Shown here one piece after another: positions 35,400 to 46,925 of a DNA stretch of 64,000 bases; the stretch's first letter is position 1, and the number at the start of each line of letters is the position of its first letter. The translations under genes were made by a program, and so were the position numbers. Location: assembly GCA_039707465.1 (NCBI GenBank), contig CM077645.1:59645850-59709849 (forward strand), in the 5' to 3' direction. The stretch comes from Rhabdophis nuchalis. Lineage: Eukaryota; Chordata; Lepidosauria; Squamata; Natricidae. Below the pieces are notes generated by a model, which saw only the letters and a list, made by a program, of their open reading frames with translations, was not told the origin of the DNA and searched no databases.

Positions 35400-36660
35400 A
35401 TGAACATAACTAAAGTAAAATTCGAGGGGGAGGGAAGAGAAGAGGAGGATGGCGAGAGATGCGATGTACCACATGCCCGATTAGTGGGCGACGCGTGCGT
35501 GCAATGCTCAAACACGGCTCACAAATTTATGGTCGGGGGTTCAAAAGTAGCGGAGGGGCGGCGCCCGTTCAACTGCTTGCTCGGAGGCTTCCCCGCCCTC
35601 CCGCTTCGGTACTAACTGGGCTTTGACTTCCACGTCCGGAAGCGGGTCGAGCAGAGAGGAAAAGACTTGGTGTAAATACCGGGAAGGAGGCTCAGAGAAA
35701 GTTGCGTGTGTGCAGCTCGACCCCTTCCAGCGAAGGCGGCGAAAGGGAGGGAGGCGTGCCGTGTTAGGTGGAGGTGCGAGCGAGCGGGGCCCTTTGAGAA
35801 GTTGGCGAGTGGGCGTGGACACCACGCAGGGCTTCTCCCCGCGGGGAGGCCGAGCGAGGGGACGCCTGTTTTCAGGGGGGGGGGGGGAGGAAAAAAAACA
35901 CGGAGCCCCAAGCGACCGGTTGCATAGCTCTTCTCCGCTGGAGGAGCGGCTGCGAGACAGAGGCGGGGAAGAGCGGCGGGGGCTGTTCCCCACGTGGCGC
36001 TGACGCTGAGCCACTGAACCGCCGAGTCGATCGCGGGCTATAAAGTGAACCGGGAGCCCAGAAGGGCTGAGCTTCAGCCAGAGAGCGAGCGTTGCCTTCC
36101 TGGAGGACGAGGAGACTTTGCATCCCGTTCCCAACCCTCAGCCCCAAACCGTCTGGGTTTGCGGCCGTTGGCATCGGTAGAACAGCGGCGCCCGGTTGAG
36201 AGTGTGCGGCGGGCACCCTCCGCTGCCTCCTGGCGTTTCTTGGCGCGGTTCATTAGCTCAAAACGGCGCCCTTCCTCGCACCCATGCAGGAGCTGCTGCG
36301 CCGGGAGAAGCCAGGCTCCCGCTCCGCCGCCTGCCACCCGCGGAGGTCCTGTCCTCGCCTTCCCTCTCGCAGGGTGAAGGTAAGAAGCAACTTTTGACTC
36401 CCGCTCCGCCTGCCGCGAATGGCCTCTTAAGGACCATCCTTCCCGTCTCGGCTGGACTTTGTAGGGAAAATCTGGGGCAGTGGGAGAAGGAAGGAGGGAG
36501 AGACCCGGTCGCCCTGCCGGTCGGTGATGACTGAAACGGAGGCGGGGGGCAGTTATGGAAGCTGAGCCAAGCCGCTTCCCTTGCTTCTGATTGGAATCGG
36601 TGGCTTTCCGGTGCCTGCAGAAAGGACCAGCCCCGCTGGAAACAGGTGCGGGACCTCCTC
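35400..36660 (+). promoter_or_regulatory. ADRA2A: CpG-rich ADRA2A promoter and 5' UTR region
   Basis: GC-rich and CpG-dense, in sharp contrast to the surrounding AT-rich DNA, with GC boxes and a G run at about 35875-35887 that could form a quadruplex. The long open frames on both strands here reflect the lack of AT-rich stops, not genes. It lies directly upstream of ADRA2A, as CpG islands do for this gene in mammals. Confidence 0.85.
36039..36045 (+). promoter_or_regulatory. ADRA2A: TATA box of ADRA2A (candidate)
   Basis: TATAAAG stands in GC-rich surroundings (CGCGGGCTATAAAGTGAACC), about 670 bp before the likely start codon. It predicts transcription starting near 36070 and a 5' UTR of about 640 nt. 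Mammalian ADRA2A also has a TATA-containing promoter (from memory). Confidence 0.55.
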
Positions 36661-36677
36661 CTCGTCGCAGGGTGTGA

Positions 36678-36710
36678 ATGTCTTAAGTGACGTCCATGAA
36701 GCTGGGTTGA
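36678..36710 (+). promoter_or_regulatory. two very short uORFs before ADRA2A
   Basis: ATG TCT TAA stands at 36678-36686. ATG AAG CTG GGT TGA stands at 36696-36710. The last base of that TGA is the first base of the in-frame ADRA2A ATG at 36710. These could tune translation by stalling or reinitiation (inference). Confidence 0.55.
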
Positions 36711-38074
36711 TGTTGAAGCTGAAGAGCCCGTACCCAGAGCAAGGGGGATTCGCTTCCCTGGCCCACCTGCCCACTTTCCAGCTGGAACACAGCTACCCAC
36801 AGCACATGGATGGCAATGGGAGCTTGAATGGAAGTGAGGGCGGGCAGAAAGGGGGCCTTCCTTATCCCTTGCCCACTACCTTAGCCCTCATCTTCCTGGC
36901 CACGCTGCTCATGATCTTCACCATCTTTGGCAACGTATTAGTCATTATTGCCGTCTTCACCAGCCGGATGTTGAAGGCCCCTCAGAACCTCTTTTTGGTT
37001 TCCTTGGCCTCAGCAGACATCCTGGTGGCCACCTTGGTCATCCCCTTCTCTCTTGCCAATGAGGTGATGGGCCAGTGGTATTTTGGCAAGGTGTGGTGCG
37101 AGATCTACCTGGCTTTGGATGTACTCTTCTGCACCTCTTCCATTGTGCATCTCTGTGCCATCAGCTTGGATCGCTACTGGTCCATTACACAGGCCATTGA
37201 GTACAACCTCAAGCGCACACCACGACGCATCAAAAGCATCATCTTCCTAGTTTGGGTCATCTCTGCTGTCATCTCTTTCCCACCACTTATCTCCATTATG
37301 AAGCAGGGTGAGCCAGAGGGTCAGCTCCACGAACAAACAGAATTGAAACCTGAGAACAAATTGCCCAGATGCAGTATCAACAAGGAGACCTGGTACGTCA
37401 TCTGTTCCAGCATTGGCTCCTTCTTTGCTCCTTGCCTTATCATGATCCTGGTCTACATCCGTATCTATCAGATTGCAAAAAGGAGGTCTCGAGTGCCTGT
37501 CAACAAGCAAGGGGAGACTGTAGAGAGCAGACAGAATGGGTTGGATAACAAAGATGATATGCCTGCGAGAACCAAGCTCAATGGGGGGGAGACAGCATTG
37601 GCAAGAGGAAGCCAGGAAACAGAAGCCAATGGTATAGACCTGGAGGACACATCTTCTTCAGAGCACAATGACACTCCTCAGCCTAGGAAAGCAGAAAGGC
37701 TCCCCAGAAGTAAGGGCAAAACCAAACTCTGCCAGATTAAGCCTGGGGACCATTTGCCTAATCAAGTAGAAGAGGAAAGGAATGCCAAAGCTTCACGATG
37801 GAGGGGGAGACAGAACCGAGAAAAGCGCTTCACCTTCGTACTTGCAGTAGTGATTGGAGTTTTTGTTGTCTGCTGGTTTCCTTTCTTCTTCACTTACACA
37901 TTGACTGCTGTTTGTAGCAGCTGCTATGTCCCCGATACCCTCTTCAAGTTCTTCTTCTGGTTTGGTTATTGCAATAGTTCCCTGAATCCTGTCATCTATA
38001 CTATCTTCAACCATGACTTTAGGAGGTCCTTTAAAAAAATTCTCTGCAAAATAAACCGGAAAAGAATTGGGTGA
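36710..38074 (+). CDS. ADRA2A: alpha-2A adrenergic receptor
   Basis: Intact Gi/o-coupled class A GPCR for adrenaline and noradrenaline in the plasma membrane. It lowers cAMP and inhibits transmitter release. Numbering from the ATG at 36710 (454 aa): TM1 about 57-82, TM2 Asp103, TM3 ligand Asp137, DRY 154-156, TM5 Ser233/Ser234/Ser237, long third loop 253-368, TM6 CWFP 388-391, TM7 NPVIY 426-430, palmitoylation Cys446. The expected disulfide is Cys130-Cys221. Two NGS sequons at 36 and 40 match the paired N-glycosylation sites of mammals. The loop end [20 protein letters not shown] and the [12 protein letters not shown] phosphorylation cluster identify subtype A. The coding sequence has no intron, as is usual for this gene. 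In-frame ATGs also exist at 36581 and 36806. I prefer 36710 by length (human 465 aa); 36806 is possible, and 36581 is unlikely. Confidence 0.96.
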   Translation: MLKLKSPYPEQGGFASLAHLPTFQLEHSYPQHMDGNGSLNGSEGGQKGGLPYPLPTTLALIFLATLLMIFTIFGNVLVIIAVFTSRMLKAPQNLFLVSLASADILVATLVIPFSLANEVMGQWYFGKVWCEIYLALDVLFCTSSIVHLCAISLDRYWSITQAIEYNLKRTPRRIKSIIFLVWVISAVISFPPLISIMKQGEPEGQLHEQTELKPENKLPRCSINKETWYVICSSIGSFFAPCLIMILVYIRIYQIAKRRSRVPVNKQGETVESRQNGLDNKDDMPARTKLNGGETALARGSQETEANGIDLEDTSSSEHNDTPQPRKAERLPRSKGKTKLCQIKPGDHLPNQVEEERNAKASRWRGRQNREKRFTFVLAVVIGVFVVCWFPFFFTYTLTAVCSSCYVPDTLFKFFFWFGYCNSSLNPVIYTIFNHDFRRSFKKILCKINRKRIG

Positions 38075-40696
38075 AGCGGGGATCTGTTTGCAAGGCATGT
38101 TTTAGGTTCAGCTGTGGTGGGATATTGAAAGTGGGTGGCACATTGTCTGATTACTGAGCATTGACTCTTCAAAGGCTTCAGGTGAGCTAAAACAATTAAA
38201 ATATTAGTGCACAACCAGAACCCAAGAGGATATTTGCCCAGGGATGGATCAAAAGTCTTATTTTAGTGTGTTCTTTCTATGTATTTCAGCACATTGAACA
38301 AATGAGGCTGGGAAAGGAAAATGTAAGTCATATCTTTCAGAAGCACTTTCTATTTTCCATCTAAGGTCCCTGACGTTGTTATGATATTGCATCTTTGAGA
38401 TCAGTGCATCTTTAACTTTTTGTAGGAAAATTAGCTTTAAACTGTTTTAAATATTTCTTGAGGACACACATTCTATATGAAAAGCAAAAGAAAGATACAC
38501 ATTTGAGTGGACCCCTACTGCCATCTCATCGATTTCAAATATTATAGTATTAAATTCCAAAATTTCCAATATGATTCTTGATGTTGGGATATAACAACTG
38601 GTAATATAAGCTTTGACACAATGGCCAGTGTTTGATTGTATTCACTATCTATATTTGGTTTGGTTTTTTTTCTTCAAAAAATCATGTTTGTCTTGTCTTT
38701 TTAAAATGCAGTATTGTTAAAAGGCTGTATCTCTTATTCTGTACCAGTTGAGAGAATCAAATATGAAGAATTTCACACTTAGAAAAGGAACTGTGAAAAA
38801 AGCTGAGCTTTCTAAGACCTAAGTCGTTTAAGATAAAGTATTCTTTCTTTGTGATCCTTTCATTGAGATATGTTCAGTGCAACTTACTTCTTTCTCTAGT
38901 TGTAAATAGATACCATAGATGACATTGTCTGTTTACTTCACAATGCTATTTGATTCACACTGATTTTTTTAACATTTTCATTTGTGCTAGCTCTCCTGTA
39001 CAAAAACATATTTTCATGTACAAGTTCATTTTCCCCTTTTTACCTAATATGAAACCAAACAAATCTTTTCTTCCAACTACAAAATTGGATTATAGAACTC
39101 TTTTGATTAATCATGTAATTAATGTTATACATGAGTATAAAGGAGAAAGAAAATGAACAGAATAATTGTAACATGTAAAAAAATCATGTTGGCATAGGGT
39201 AAAATATTGTTAACTATCTTGTTTGTTTTCCTAGAAATACCAATTGCAAGCTAAATTTCTCAGCTCATTAAGTAAATATACTGAGTACTATTAAAAGGGA
39301 AGTGAAAAACATCAGAATTTTATTTTCAATATTATGACAACATATTAAATTTACAATCTGATTAAGTACTTTCTGTCTGATGATGCTGGAAAAACTCTTC
39401 CTTTTAAAGCTGTAAAGTCGATACATTCTTTACATGGAAATTTTTATATGGATGACAGGGCCTTCTTTAAAAAACGCCACCCTACTCTATGGAATACCAT
39501 GGATATCCAGTCTTCAGACTTGTATGCCTTCGTTTTGTAAGGATCTCTTACATAATTTTTAAAAAATGAATCTGACACTCCTTGTCAGTCTAAAACTAGA
39601 ATGCTAATAGGAAAGGGAAAAGAAAATAAGTTATTAGCAACAAAGATATTACTTGTCTAAAAGCTCACTTTTTAAAAAGGTTAAAGAGTTAATTGAAAAT
39701 GTTTGCATAAAGTGTTTTTAACCCAGACTTTAAAATTTTTTTTAAAGACTCATTTTCCAGTGCAAGGAAATTCATACTATTTATATGGAGCTGTTTCTAA
39801 AATGTATCCAAGGGCTCAAACAATGTGGGTGTGATGGGGACATGGGGATGAATACACCAGCACACAGTCAAAAAAATGCTGCCATTATAAGTCTATTGCA
39901 AAGGTATTGCAATGTAGCAGGATTGAGGCAAGGCCTTATATATCAATCAGGCTGATGGGTCAATATACAGTTTTTCCTGGCATTCCGTTTAAAATGAGAG
40001 AGTCACTTTCTCCCTGTTGCAGTAGAACAAGATAATAAAAGTGCCAAGCCTGTGTGACTTCCCCTATTTTTTGTAATTGGCATTTGAAATGCTGGACTTT
40101 TAATACCCACTTTTTACCGGAAAAAAAACCAGGACACATAGATAAGGAGAAATTTTTCTTTTGATGGAAGCAATCTGTTTGCATTGTGTATGTCCTCAAT
40201 TGCATGTTTTCCTGCTATATTTGGACTTAAATTTGCAGAGTTGTTCATGAAGGCTGGGAATTCCAGAGATAAGCCAACACAATTGGAGATCGCAATTTGG
40301 GGAAGGTTGAAGTATTTCTAAGTAATGCCTTGAAGGAGCTGAATAAGAGATTTCAGTTAGAAACACCGCAAACCATTTAACTGTCTTTTCCAGCCTTACA
40401 GATTGATCCTATGGTTTGTAACAAGGAATTCAACTACTAAATTATTTTACATAGTAAACAGGTAGCAGACATCCAAATTTACATAGGAAATTAAGAACCA
40501 TGTTTTCAATATGTTGCCAAATAATACCTTTGCAATGGTCTATCCACAATAGGAAAGGAAATATTTTGAAATGGCTTCCTTATGATATAAAAAGAATAGC
40601 TTAAAATTCAGGCCAGAGTGAAAGGCCAGCATCAATGGCTTTAAACTACAAGGAACTACAGTAGGTTCAGATTAGATATCAGGTGAACATCCTCAC
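38075..40696 (+). other. ADRA2A: ADRA2A 3' UTR and downstream DNA
   Basis: AT-rich, without a recognised transposon over the first 2.6 kb, as expected for 3' UTR plus conserved flank. ATTAAA at 38195-38200 is one candidate polyadenylation signal. Longer ends are likely but cannot be placed from sequence alone. Confidence 0.5.
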
Positions 40697-40936
40697 TACT
40701 GTGTTTCCCTGAAAATAAGACAGGGTCTTATTTTATTTTGACCCCTGAAATAAGCACTTGGCCTTATTTTCGGGGAGGTCTTACTATTTTTGAGGTGCAG
40801 GAGGCGGCGAGCGTAGTCACTTAATGGCGGGTGCTATGTTGTAATATTTTGGGGGGGGGCTTATTTGAGTCCATGCGCTCAAAAGCCAGATTGGGTTTAT
40901 TATCTGGGGAGGTCTTATTTTCAGGGAAACAGGGTA
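40697..40936. mobile_element. MITE with TA duplication, GTTTCCCTGAAAATAAGAC ends
   Basis: Left end TACTGTGTTTCCCTGAAAAT, right end TTTTCAGGGAAACAGGGTA, inverted termini of about 24 bp with inner CTTATTTT repeats. The TA at each edge fits a Tc1/mariner-type target. No coding capacity. Well preserved. Confidence 0.85.
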
Positions 40937-41275
40937 TATGAGCTGTAAGTGAGTGGAGTAAGATGCATGGAAAGTGATAGAATGTGGTAGATAAACAGGA
41001 TGGCCTTGAATGACAAAAGGAAGATCTTCAGATAAATGAAATCTGAGCCCAGACCAAGAAAGTACTTTGAGAAAGTATCTCGGACAGTGCTCTTCTTGTT
41101 AATGTTCATCAAGATGAAAAAGGAAGGTAACACTTCATATTTAATCATTACTTTATTGGAACAAGATCTGGGTGGTGTCTCTTAAGGTTAGTCTATCTGA
41201 TAGGGTTGCTATCATTTCTTCCTTGCCAAAAGTCTTTCAAACAGAAGCTAGATAGTATTCTCTCAGATATGCTCT

Positions 41276-41435
41276 AGAGCAGGGCTGTCAAACTCCCAGT
41301 CCATGGGCCGGAGCAGGGCTGTCAAACTCCCAGTCCATGTGGGCCCTGCCTACGCATGGTTTAGTGAAGGGGGAAAAAGTCCTATATGTCATGTGACGCT
41401 GCCGTGACGATGTGAGTTTGACACGTTCTAGATGA
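41276..41435. repeat. short repeat with 35-bp tandem duplication
   Basis: AGAGCAGGGCTGTCAAACTC and CCAGTCCATGGGCC occur twice in tandem (41279-41312 and 41313-41347). The right edge, GAGTTTGACACGTTCTAG, is the inverted partner of the left edge, so this is a small inverted-repeat element with one end duplicated. Confidence 0.7.
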
Positions 41436-42900
41436 TCATACATGCAGCAGTGTTGAATTAGATGTGATGCTTCGATGACTCTTTGAACTGTTACCATTTT
41501 ATGATAATAAGTAAATACAGAGAAAATGAAATATATTCATCTCTTATTTAGCTGGCTGTGTTTATGAAATTGATCACACACTGAGCTCCTAGGCAAAAAA
41601 AATGGCTTCTGTACTGCCAGCACTGGGCGTGACCCTTTCATTCAGTTAGATGAATGGGATGGGCTGTCTCCAAAAACTTATCAAAAAGAAAGCCAGAGAG
41701 CCTTCTTATCATCTGAAAAAATGACTTGAGGTGGAATAAACTGTAAATTTTAGCCATTTGGTCTGAAATAGCACAAGGGAAACGTTAATTGGCCTTGTAA
41801 AAGATCTTGGCTTGAGAATGTGGGTTGCATATTTTTAGGGTTCTGTTATTAAATGTACTGTATGAAACAAGTAAACAAATGCCTTACACTGGAAAAATAA
41901 AGTGGTTTCTGGAATATCTTTCTAAATCAAAGTTGTATCTGGTATAACAATCCCTGAATACCATGCCATTTGACCTTTTTAAGAAAATGTAACATGTAAA
42001 CAGAAATAGCCATAATGGATTTATAAATAAATGAATAAAATTGACACCTCTAAAGCATGGTAGATCTTTGTCATCTCTGTGTTTGGTTTCAAGACTTAAT
42101 CAGCAAATGGGAACTGACCTTTTCAAGCACATATTGCCATGGTCGCTTGTATTTAATCATTGTTACGCCACATGTTAAACAGAACAATGGCCTGCTTTAT
42201 TATGCTCTAAGAAGCTTTTGATATGATTGTGCTTTCTTATAGCAGAGCAAATCCATCCATGTACTTTTTTAAGGCCAAGAATTAGGGCAAAATCATGTTT
42301 GATATTTTTGATATTTTTCCCTTTTCCAGGTCTGTCCCTTTTTATCATCTCATGCAATACTGTTCTAATCCGGAGTGTACAAACTGCTGAAGGACTGCTG
42401 ACTAATTAGGTCAAGTGCAAACAGAGATTATTGGAGTAAAGCAATGCTTGTGTCCAGCTAAACGCCTGATAGTGTTTAGAAAAGGTACAACTGCAGAACA
42501 GATCGGTTATTTCAGTTAGACAACCCCAACTCTGTTCGGGGTGTAAGATTTAGCCTAGAAACATTTTATCTGCATGAAAAATGGATAAAAAAATTACGGG
42601 CAGTACTTTCTACAATCTGTACTATGTGCTGTCTGTTCCTTGTAATCCCTAGATGCCACTGTGTTACTGGTACTAACCTAATACTTGATTTCTTAATAAG
42701 ATTTTAGATTTAATTAATTAACTGCAAGGAAATGATAGTTCTGTGAAGGGAGCTAGGGAACATATATCCTTATATCATAATTCCCAATTTACCCATTTAT
42801 TTAAAACATTTTTAGTCTGCTATTTAGCTGAGAAAGGTTTCCAGAACAGCTTATAAAGGTCATTAAGAGAAAAAAAATTTCCTGGTTTGAGGCTTGCAGT
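41436..42900. other. repeat-poor stretch
   Basis: About 1.4 kb without recognised repeats, unusual for this side of ADRA2A. I see paired ATTGTT and ACAATGG SOX-like motifs at about 42160-42190. A conserved enhancer is possible but unproven. Confidence 0.4.
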
Positions 42901-42914
42901 CAAAGTCGTCATGC

Positions 42915-42970
42915 AAAAATAAAAGGCCTTAACCCTTGGGTAAAAAAAAAAAAAAAAAAAAGGGGGGGGA
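42915..42970 (+). other. AATAAA, poly-A run and G run (possible retrocopy 3' end)
   Basis: AAAAATAAAAGG at about 42915 is followed 20 nt later by about 20 A and then GGGGGGGG. This looks like the end of a reverse-transcribed transcript, but I could not identify a source sequence upstream. Confidence 0.35.
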
Positions 42971-43098
42971 AAGCTATCTCTACCTATTCAGCAGTGTTAT
43001 AATTTGCAAAAGGTATAAAATGATCAACAAATAAAAAGTGTTCTGTGAAAATAGGAACAAAAATCTGTAACAATGAGCTTCTGAATATATTTCTCTTC

Positions 43099-43475
43099 TG
43101 TTTACAACTTCAAGTTTTTCTCTGTTCTCGAGTGACCCAGGCTGAGGTTCATTGTTTAGGCAAGCAAGGCACCAAAGTTGTTTAATCTTCAAATATTTAT
43201 TACAGGTTTGCAAAGCCAAATCAAGCTCACACGAGCATGCTCGGTATCATTCCATGGGCAAGGTCGAAACAAAGAAAACAGGAAATTGTTATAATCAAGG
43301 GACAAGGAACTGCAGGATTATAAAACAGGATTGGTTAGAAATTATCAAAAAATACTACTATGGACTTACTATGCTGCTCCTATTAAATGCCACATTCTAA
43401 CTTCCGTAATTCTGAAGTCTAACTAATGCCCTTTTGAACCCTAACTGCAAGACTCAACTACTCTATTACACAACA
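43099..43475 (-). mobile_element. LTR-like sequence (possible solo LTR)
   Basis: Read on -, it starts TGTTGTGTAATAGAG. It then has CCAATCCTG and a TATAAT-like box, then AATAAA (about 43190), and ends TTGTAAACA. Promoter, poly-A signal and TG...CA ends in this order fit a retroviral-type LTR. No flanking duplication is clear and no internal genes are present. Confidence 0.45.
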
Positions 43476-45064
43476 GAAGCCATTCTTAAAAGTTATGGTG
43501 TTGTGCTTAAAACTTTGGCTATACTCAGGAGCCCTGTGCTAAAACATCTATAATGCTCAAATTGCTTAAATGATTCCAAGCTGCTCTTTCAGTTGAACTG
43601 ATGGAGTCTCTTCCCTCACTGAGCGCTCTCCAAAGAGTTGTGTCTGGTAAATCAGTGTAAAGCCACATACACAGTTGTGTGTATAATTATCATAAAGCTC
43701 TGCCAGTGAATCTCAGCAAGGGGATTCGGAAGATATTTCTGCCACTCAGAAAATAAAACCTACTTGCCAAATTACTGAACCCAAGAAGAAAGTCAGCAGC
43801 TGCAATGCACTTGTTCTCCAATTCTTGTAAAGTCATCAAAGATTTATGCACTGAGTATTATGCTCTGGATTCAGCAGACTCCATCCAGCCAAAATCCACT
43901 TAAATCATTGGAATGATTTTGTAGCCAAGGCTGTAGGGTAGCTTTTGGGTTCTAAGCAGGTTTAGCCATTGGGGCAGGACATAGGCTTAGATTTGCACTG
44001 CTACCATAAATGGTGGTAGGTTTGCAGAATCATAAAGGCCCACTGAAAGCAATGAGGCCCACTTTGAAGAAGGAAGGCCATCTCACTTCCATGTTCTTTT
44101 ATTTCTTTAGGAAAGATCGGGGAGAGTTAAGGGGTACAATTCGGCACCTCAATTTTCTGGAGGCCATCTGGTGAGGTAATTGTATTACCAAAATGGATAT
44201 GGGGGTTAAACACTTTTTTGAGTTCTTTATTTTGGAATCTTTCCCAAAGTTTTGTATATGCTAATCCCAGTACCATGTCCATTGATAAAAGCCCCTTCAA
44301 AACTCCAAAAAAGAGTGAAATTATCTTGAATAACTGATTTTTGACTATTTGAGAGATAAAGACCTCCTAAAAGCCTGTGCCTCATGTCCACTTACACTGT
44401 TGAAATCTGACTGCCAAAATTTGTCAGTGCAATGTCAGGGCACTGCTAAATGAATTAAAATGTGGGGGTATGATTAAATCAGGTTCAAAGTAGCTTTGAA
44501 GCTAAAGATTGCTACAAGGAAATAAAACAATTGTGTTAATGTCACTCCAAACAGCTGTAGTCAGAAAATTATTTCAGCAATCATCAGATTAAAAAAAAAA
44601 TCTGCTTGGGAAAGGGGGATATGTAACCAATTTAAGCATGTAAGGTGGCATATGCTAAATAAAATAAAATAAACATATAAGGAAAGGATAAGTGGGAGAA
44701 TAAACAAATCCTTTATTCCAATCCTACTTGCATCTGCACGTCTCACAATTCAAAAGATCCTCCCCCTCCTTCCTCCCTCCCTCTCTTTTTGAGCAAGGAT
44801 GAAACAAAGCAAAAACAACAACAATAATATACTTCACTGTAAATGATATCCAATGTGTTTTGCAGGGACACCTCTTTGTCAGGGATATAGTACAGGCATG
44901 CAAATGATGGAAATGCTGAAATTAGATTTCAGGTTCAGTAAGAATAAACTTTCTCTCCCACTGTTTTATTTCTGGTGTAACTTTAGTCTTGCCTCTCTCT
45001 ACTTCCTTTCACCAACTTTACCTTTGCTGGCAAATACTTTAAGTAGGAACATCCCATGTTTATG
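43476..45064. other. spacer, nothing recognised
   Basis: No gene or repeat family recognised. Short CCTCC tract near 44760-44785. Confidence 0.5.
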
Positions 45065-45539
45065 TACCGTGTTTTTCGGAGCATAAGATGCACCGGAGTA
45101 TAACATGCAGCAAGGTTTTGAAGACGAAATTTTTTTTAAAAAGTGTTTGCAATCTGCAAACCTCCCAAAAACGAAAAACGGGCTCTTTCCCCCCCCCCCC
45201 CAAAAAGGGCATGAATAGCCCTTAGGAGGCTTGTCGAGTGCTCCTGGGATGGGGTTTTTTCACCAATAAAAGGGCATGGATAGCCTTTAGGAAGCTTATA
45301 GAGTGCTGCTGGGGGTTGGGCTGGCGGCGGCAAAAAATGGTCCATTTTTCACTCACTGCTGCCCTCCCCAGTCCCCAGTTCTCTGAAAGCCTTCTAAAAG
45401 CTATGCATGGCCATTTTGGTGAAGGGAGTGGAGTTTTGGGAGGCACAAAATGCTGTATTCAGTGTATAAGATGCACCCACATTTTTGGCCTCTTTTTTGA
45501 GGGGAAAAAGGTGTGTCTTATACTCTGAAAAATACGGTA
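45065..45539. mobile_element. complete MITE, TA-CCGTGTTTTTCGGAGCATAAG ends
   Basis: Left end TACCGTGTTTTTCGGAGCAT, right end ACTCTGAAAAATACGGTA, about 30-bp inverted termini with TA at both edges. The filler has GCATGAATAGCC, AGTGCTCCTGGGATGGGG and related phrases repeated in both orientations. No transposase. It is the cleanest copy of the family here. Confidence 0.85.
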
Positions 45540-46440
45540 GTTGTAAGCCATTTAGAAATAGAAGGGATGAAGCCAGCATGCTATACTAATATCTGAAACT
45601 ATCAGATGTCAGTATATTTGGAACAATTTTGTCCTAAATTGTCAGACATTACAGCACTTTAGTGATTTTGGACAATCACCTTATGCGCTGACTTATGTTA
45701 TAATGAGAGCCAATCTCATGCTTTTGGGGCTGGTGTATCTGCTATGATGTGTACATTTTCACTTACCAATATAAAACACAGTGAAGAATCTGGCAGTGGC
45801 TTTGTTCATGGCAAACTGGATAAGTTTAGCTGGCAATGGAGAGAATGAGTTGAGTTCTAGGAATAATCCATTGTTTTTGTTGTTTATTCATCTTTTGGAA
45901 TGTTCAAAGTCCCTGCAGATAATTTCTTTATTACAATCAGCAACATGTCAGGATTCTCAGTGACTGTTTCATTTAGTTTTCCACCGAACATCTTATCCAT
46001 ACACTTAATACTTTCCTGGATTAAAGTAGAAATTTTCCTCCCTCCCTCCCTCCCTCCCTCCCTTCTTTCCCAAGACAAACATCGGACTGTAGGCAAATGA
46101 TGATGGGAAATCTTGCTTCCTTCTTAACTGCACTTGTTTTTCACATGAAATTGAATATCAGCAGTATATAACCAAACGCGTCATTGAAACTTCATGGGTT
46201 TGCTCACTTAAAGTGTTCCCTCCAGGTAGCTTTGACCTACTATTTCTACAAACACTACAGTTGCATGTGAGTTTAAGGATTTTTTGATTTTATCTGATTC
46301 TCCTTGGTACAGTTTGTCTATTATTAATCGTATGCTACTTGGATCCAGGAATGTGAAAATCTAATAAGCATTGATAGTAGTTTTTTTTAATCACTCTACA
46401 GAGCAAAAAATATGTTCAGCAACAGATACTCATTTTAAGA
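45540..46440. other. spacer with (CTCC)n tract
   Basis: A (CTCC)n run is at about 46038-46062. Otherwise nothing recognised. Confidence 0.55.
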
Positions 46441-46595
46441 GTCACTTGCTGTAATGGTTAAGGTATCAGGCTAGAAACTGGGAGATCCTGAGTTCTAATC
46501 CTGCTTTAGGCATAAACCCAATTGGGTGACCTTGGGCCAGTCACTTTCAACCCTAAGAAGATAGAAAGAGCAAACCACTTGTAAAAAGCTTGGTA
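46441..46595 (+). mobile_element. tRNA-derived SINE, 5' part
   Basis: The A box is in CTGTAATGGTTAAGGTATCA and the B box in CCTGAGTTCTAATCC. ATTGGGTGACCTTGGGCCAG follows, then AGCAAACCACTTGTAAAAAG. Same family as 20095-20310, cut short at the 3' side. Confidence 0.75.
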
Positions 46596-46704
46596 TGAAG
46601 CTTTTACTGGTGGAGTTCAAAGTGGTGTTAAAAGGGACAAGTATAATATATAAGCTATAATTCATTAGCTCGTGCAATAAGACTTTGCCCTATATAATAA
46701 GCAG

Positions 46705-46925
46705 AGCTGATATTCTGCCGGTATTCTGCCGGTTTGGACCAGTTCGCCTGAACTGGTAGCAGAAATCGCAGGTGGCTTTGCCCACCCACCCCAGCTCTAT
46801 GGCATCCCATTTAGGTCATTTTGTCACCAAAATCTCATGTGCGGGAGGCTGTGTGCATGCGCAGAGGTGGCCGCTCACATTTGCGAACCAGTAGTGAAGG
46901 TAAGTTTATGCCACACCTGATCATA
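46705..46925. repeat. dispersed repeat with inverted GAACTGGTAGC-type ends
   Basis: Contains TATTCTGCCGGTTTGGACC, CTGAACTGGTAGCAGAAATC, CATGCGCAGAGG and GCGAACCAGTAGTGAAGGTA. Related sequence is at 53637-53945 and at the edges of 60080-61640. Probable non-autonomous DNA element. An ATTCTGCCGGT unit is duplicated near its left edge. Confidence 0.6.

Noticed and set aside
35541..36216. Long open frames on both strands upstream of ADRA2A
   Set aside because: CpG-rich DNA lacks stop codons. No motif, and the antisense frames overlap the promoter.
36581..36709. First in-frame ATG as the ADRA2A start
   Set aside because: It would add 43 residues with no counterpart in the human N terminus, and it lies in a possible 5' UTR intron.
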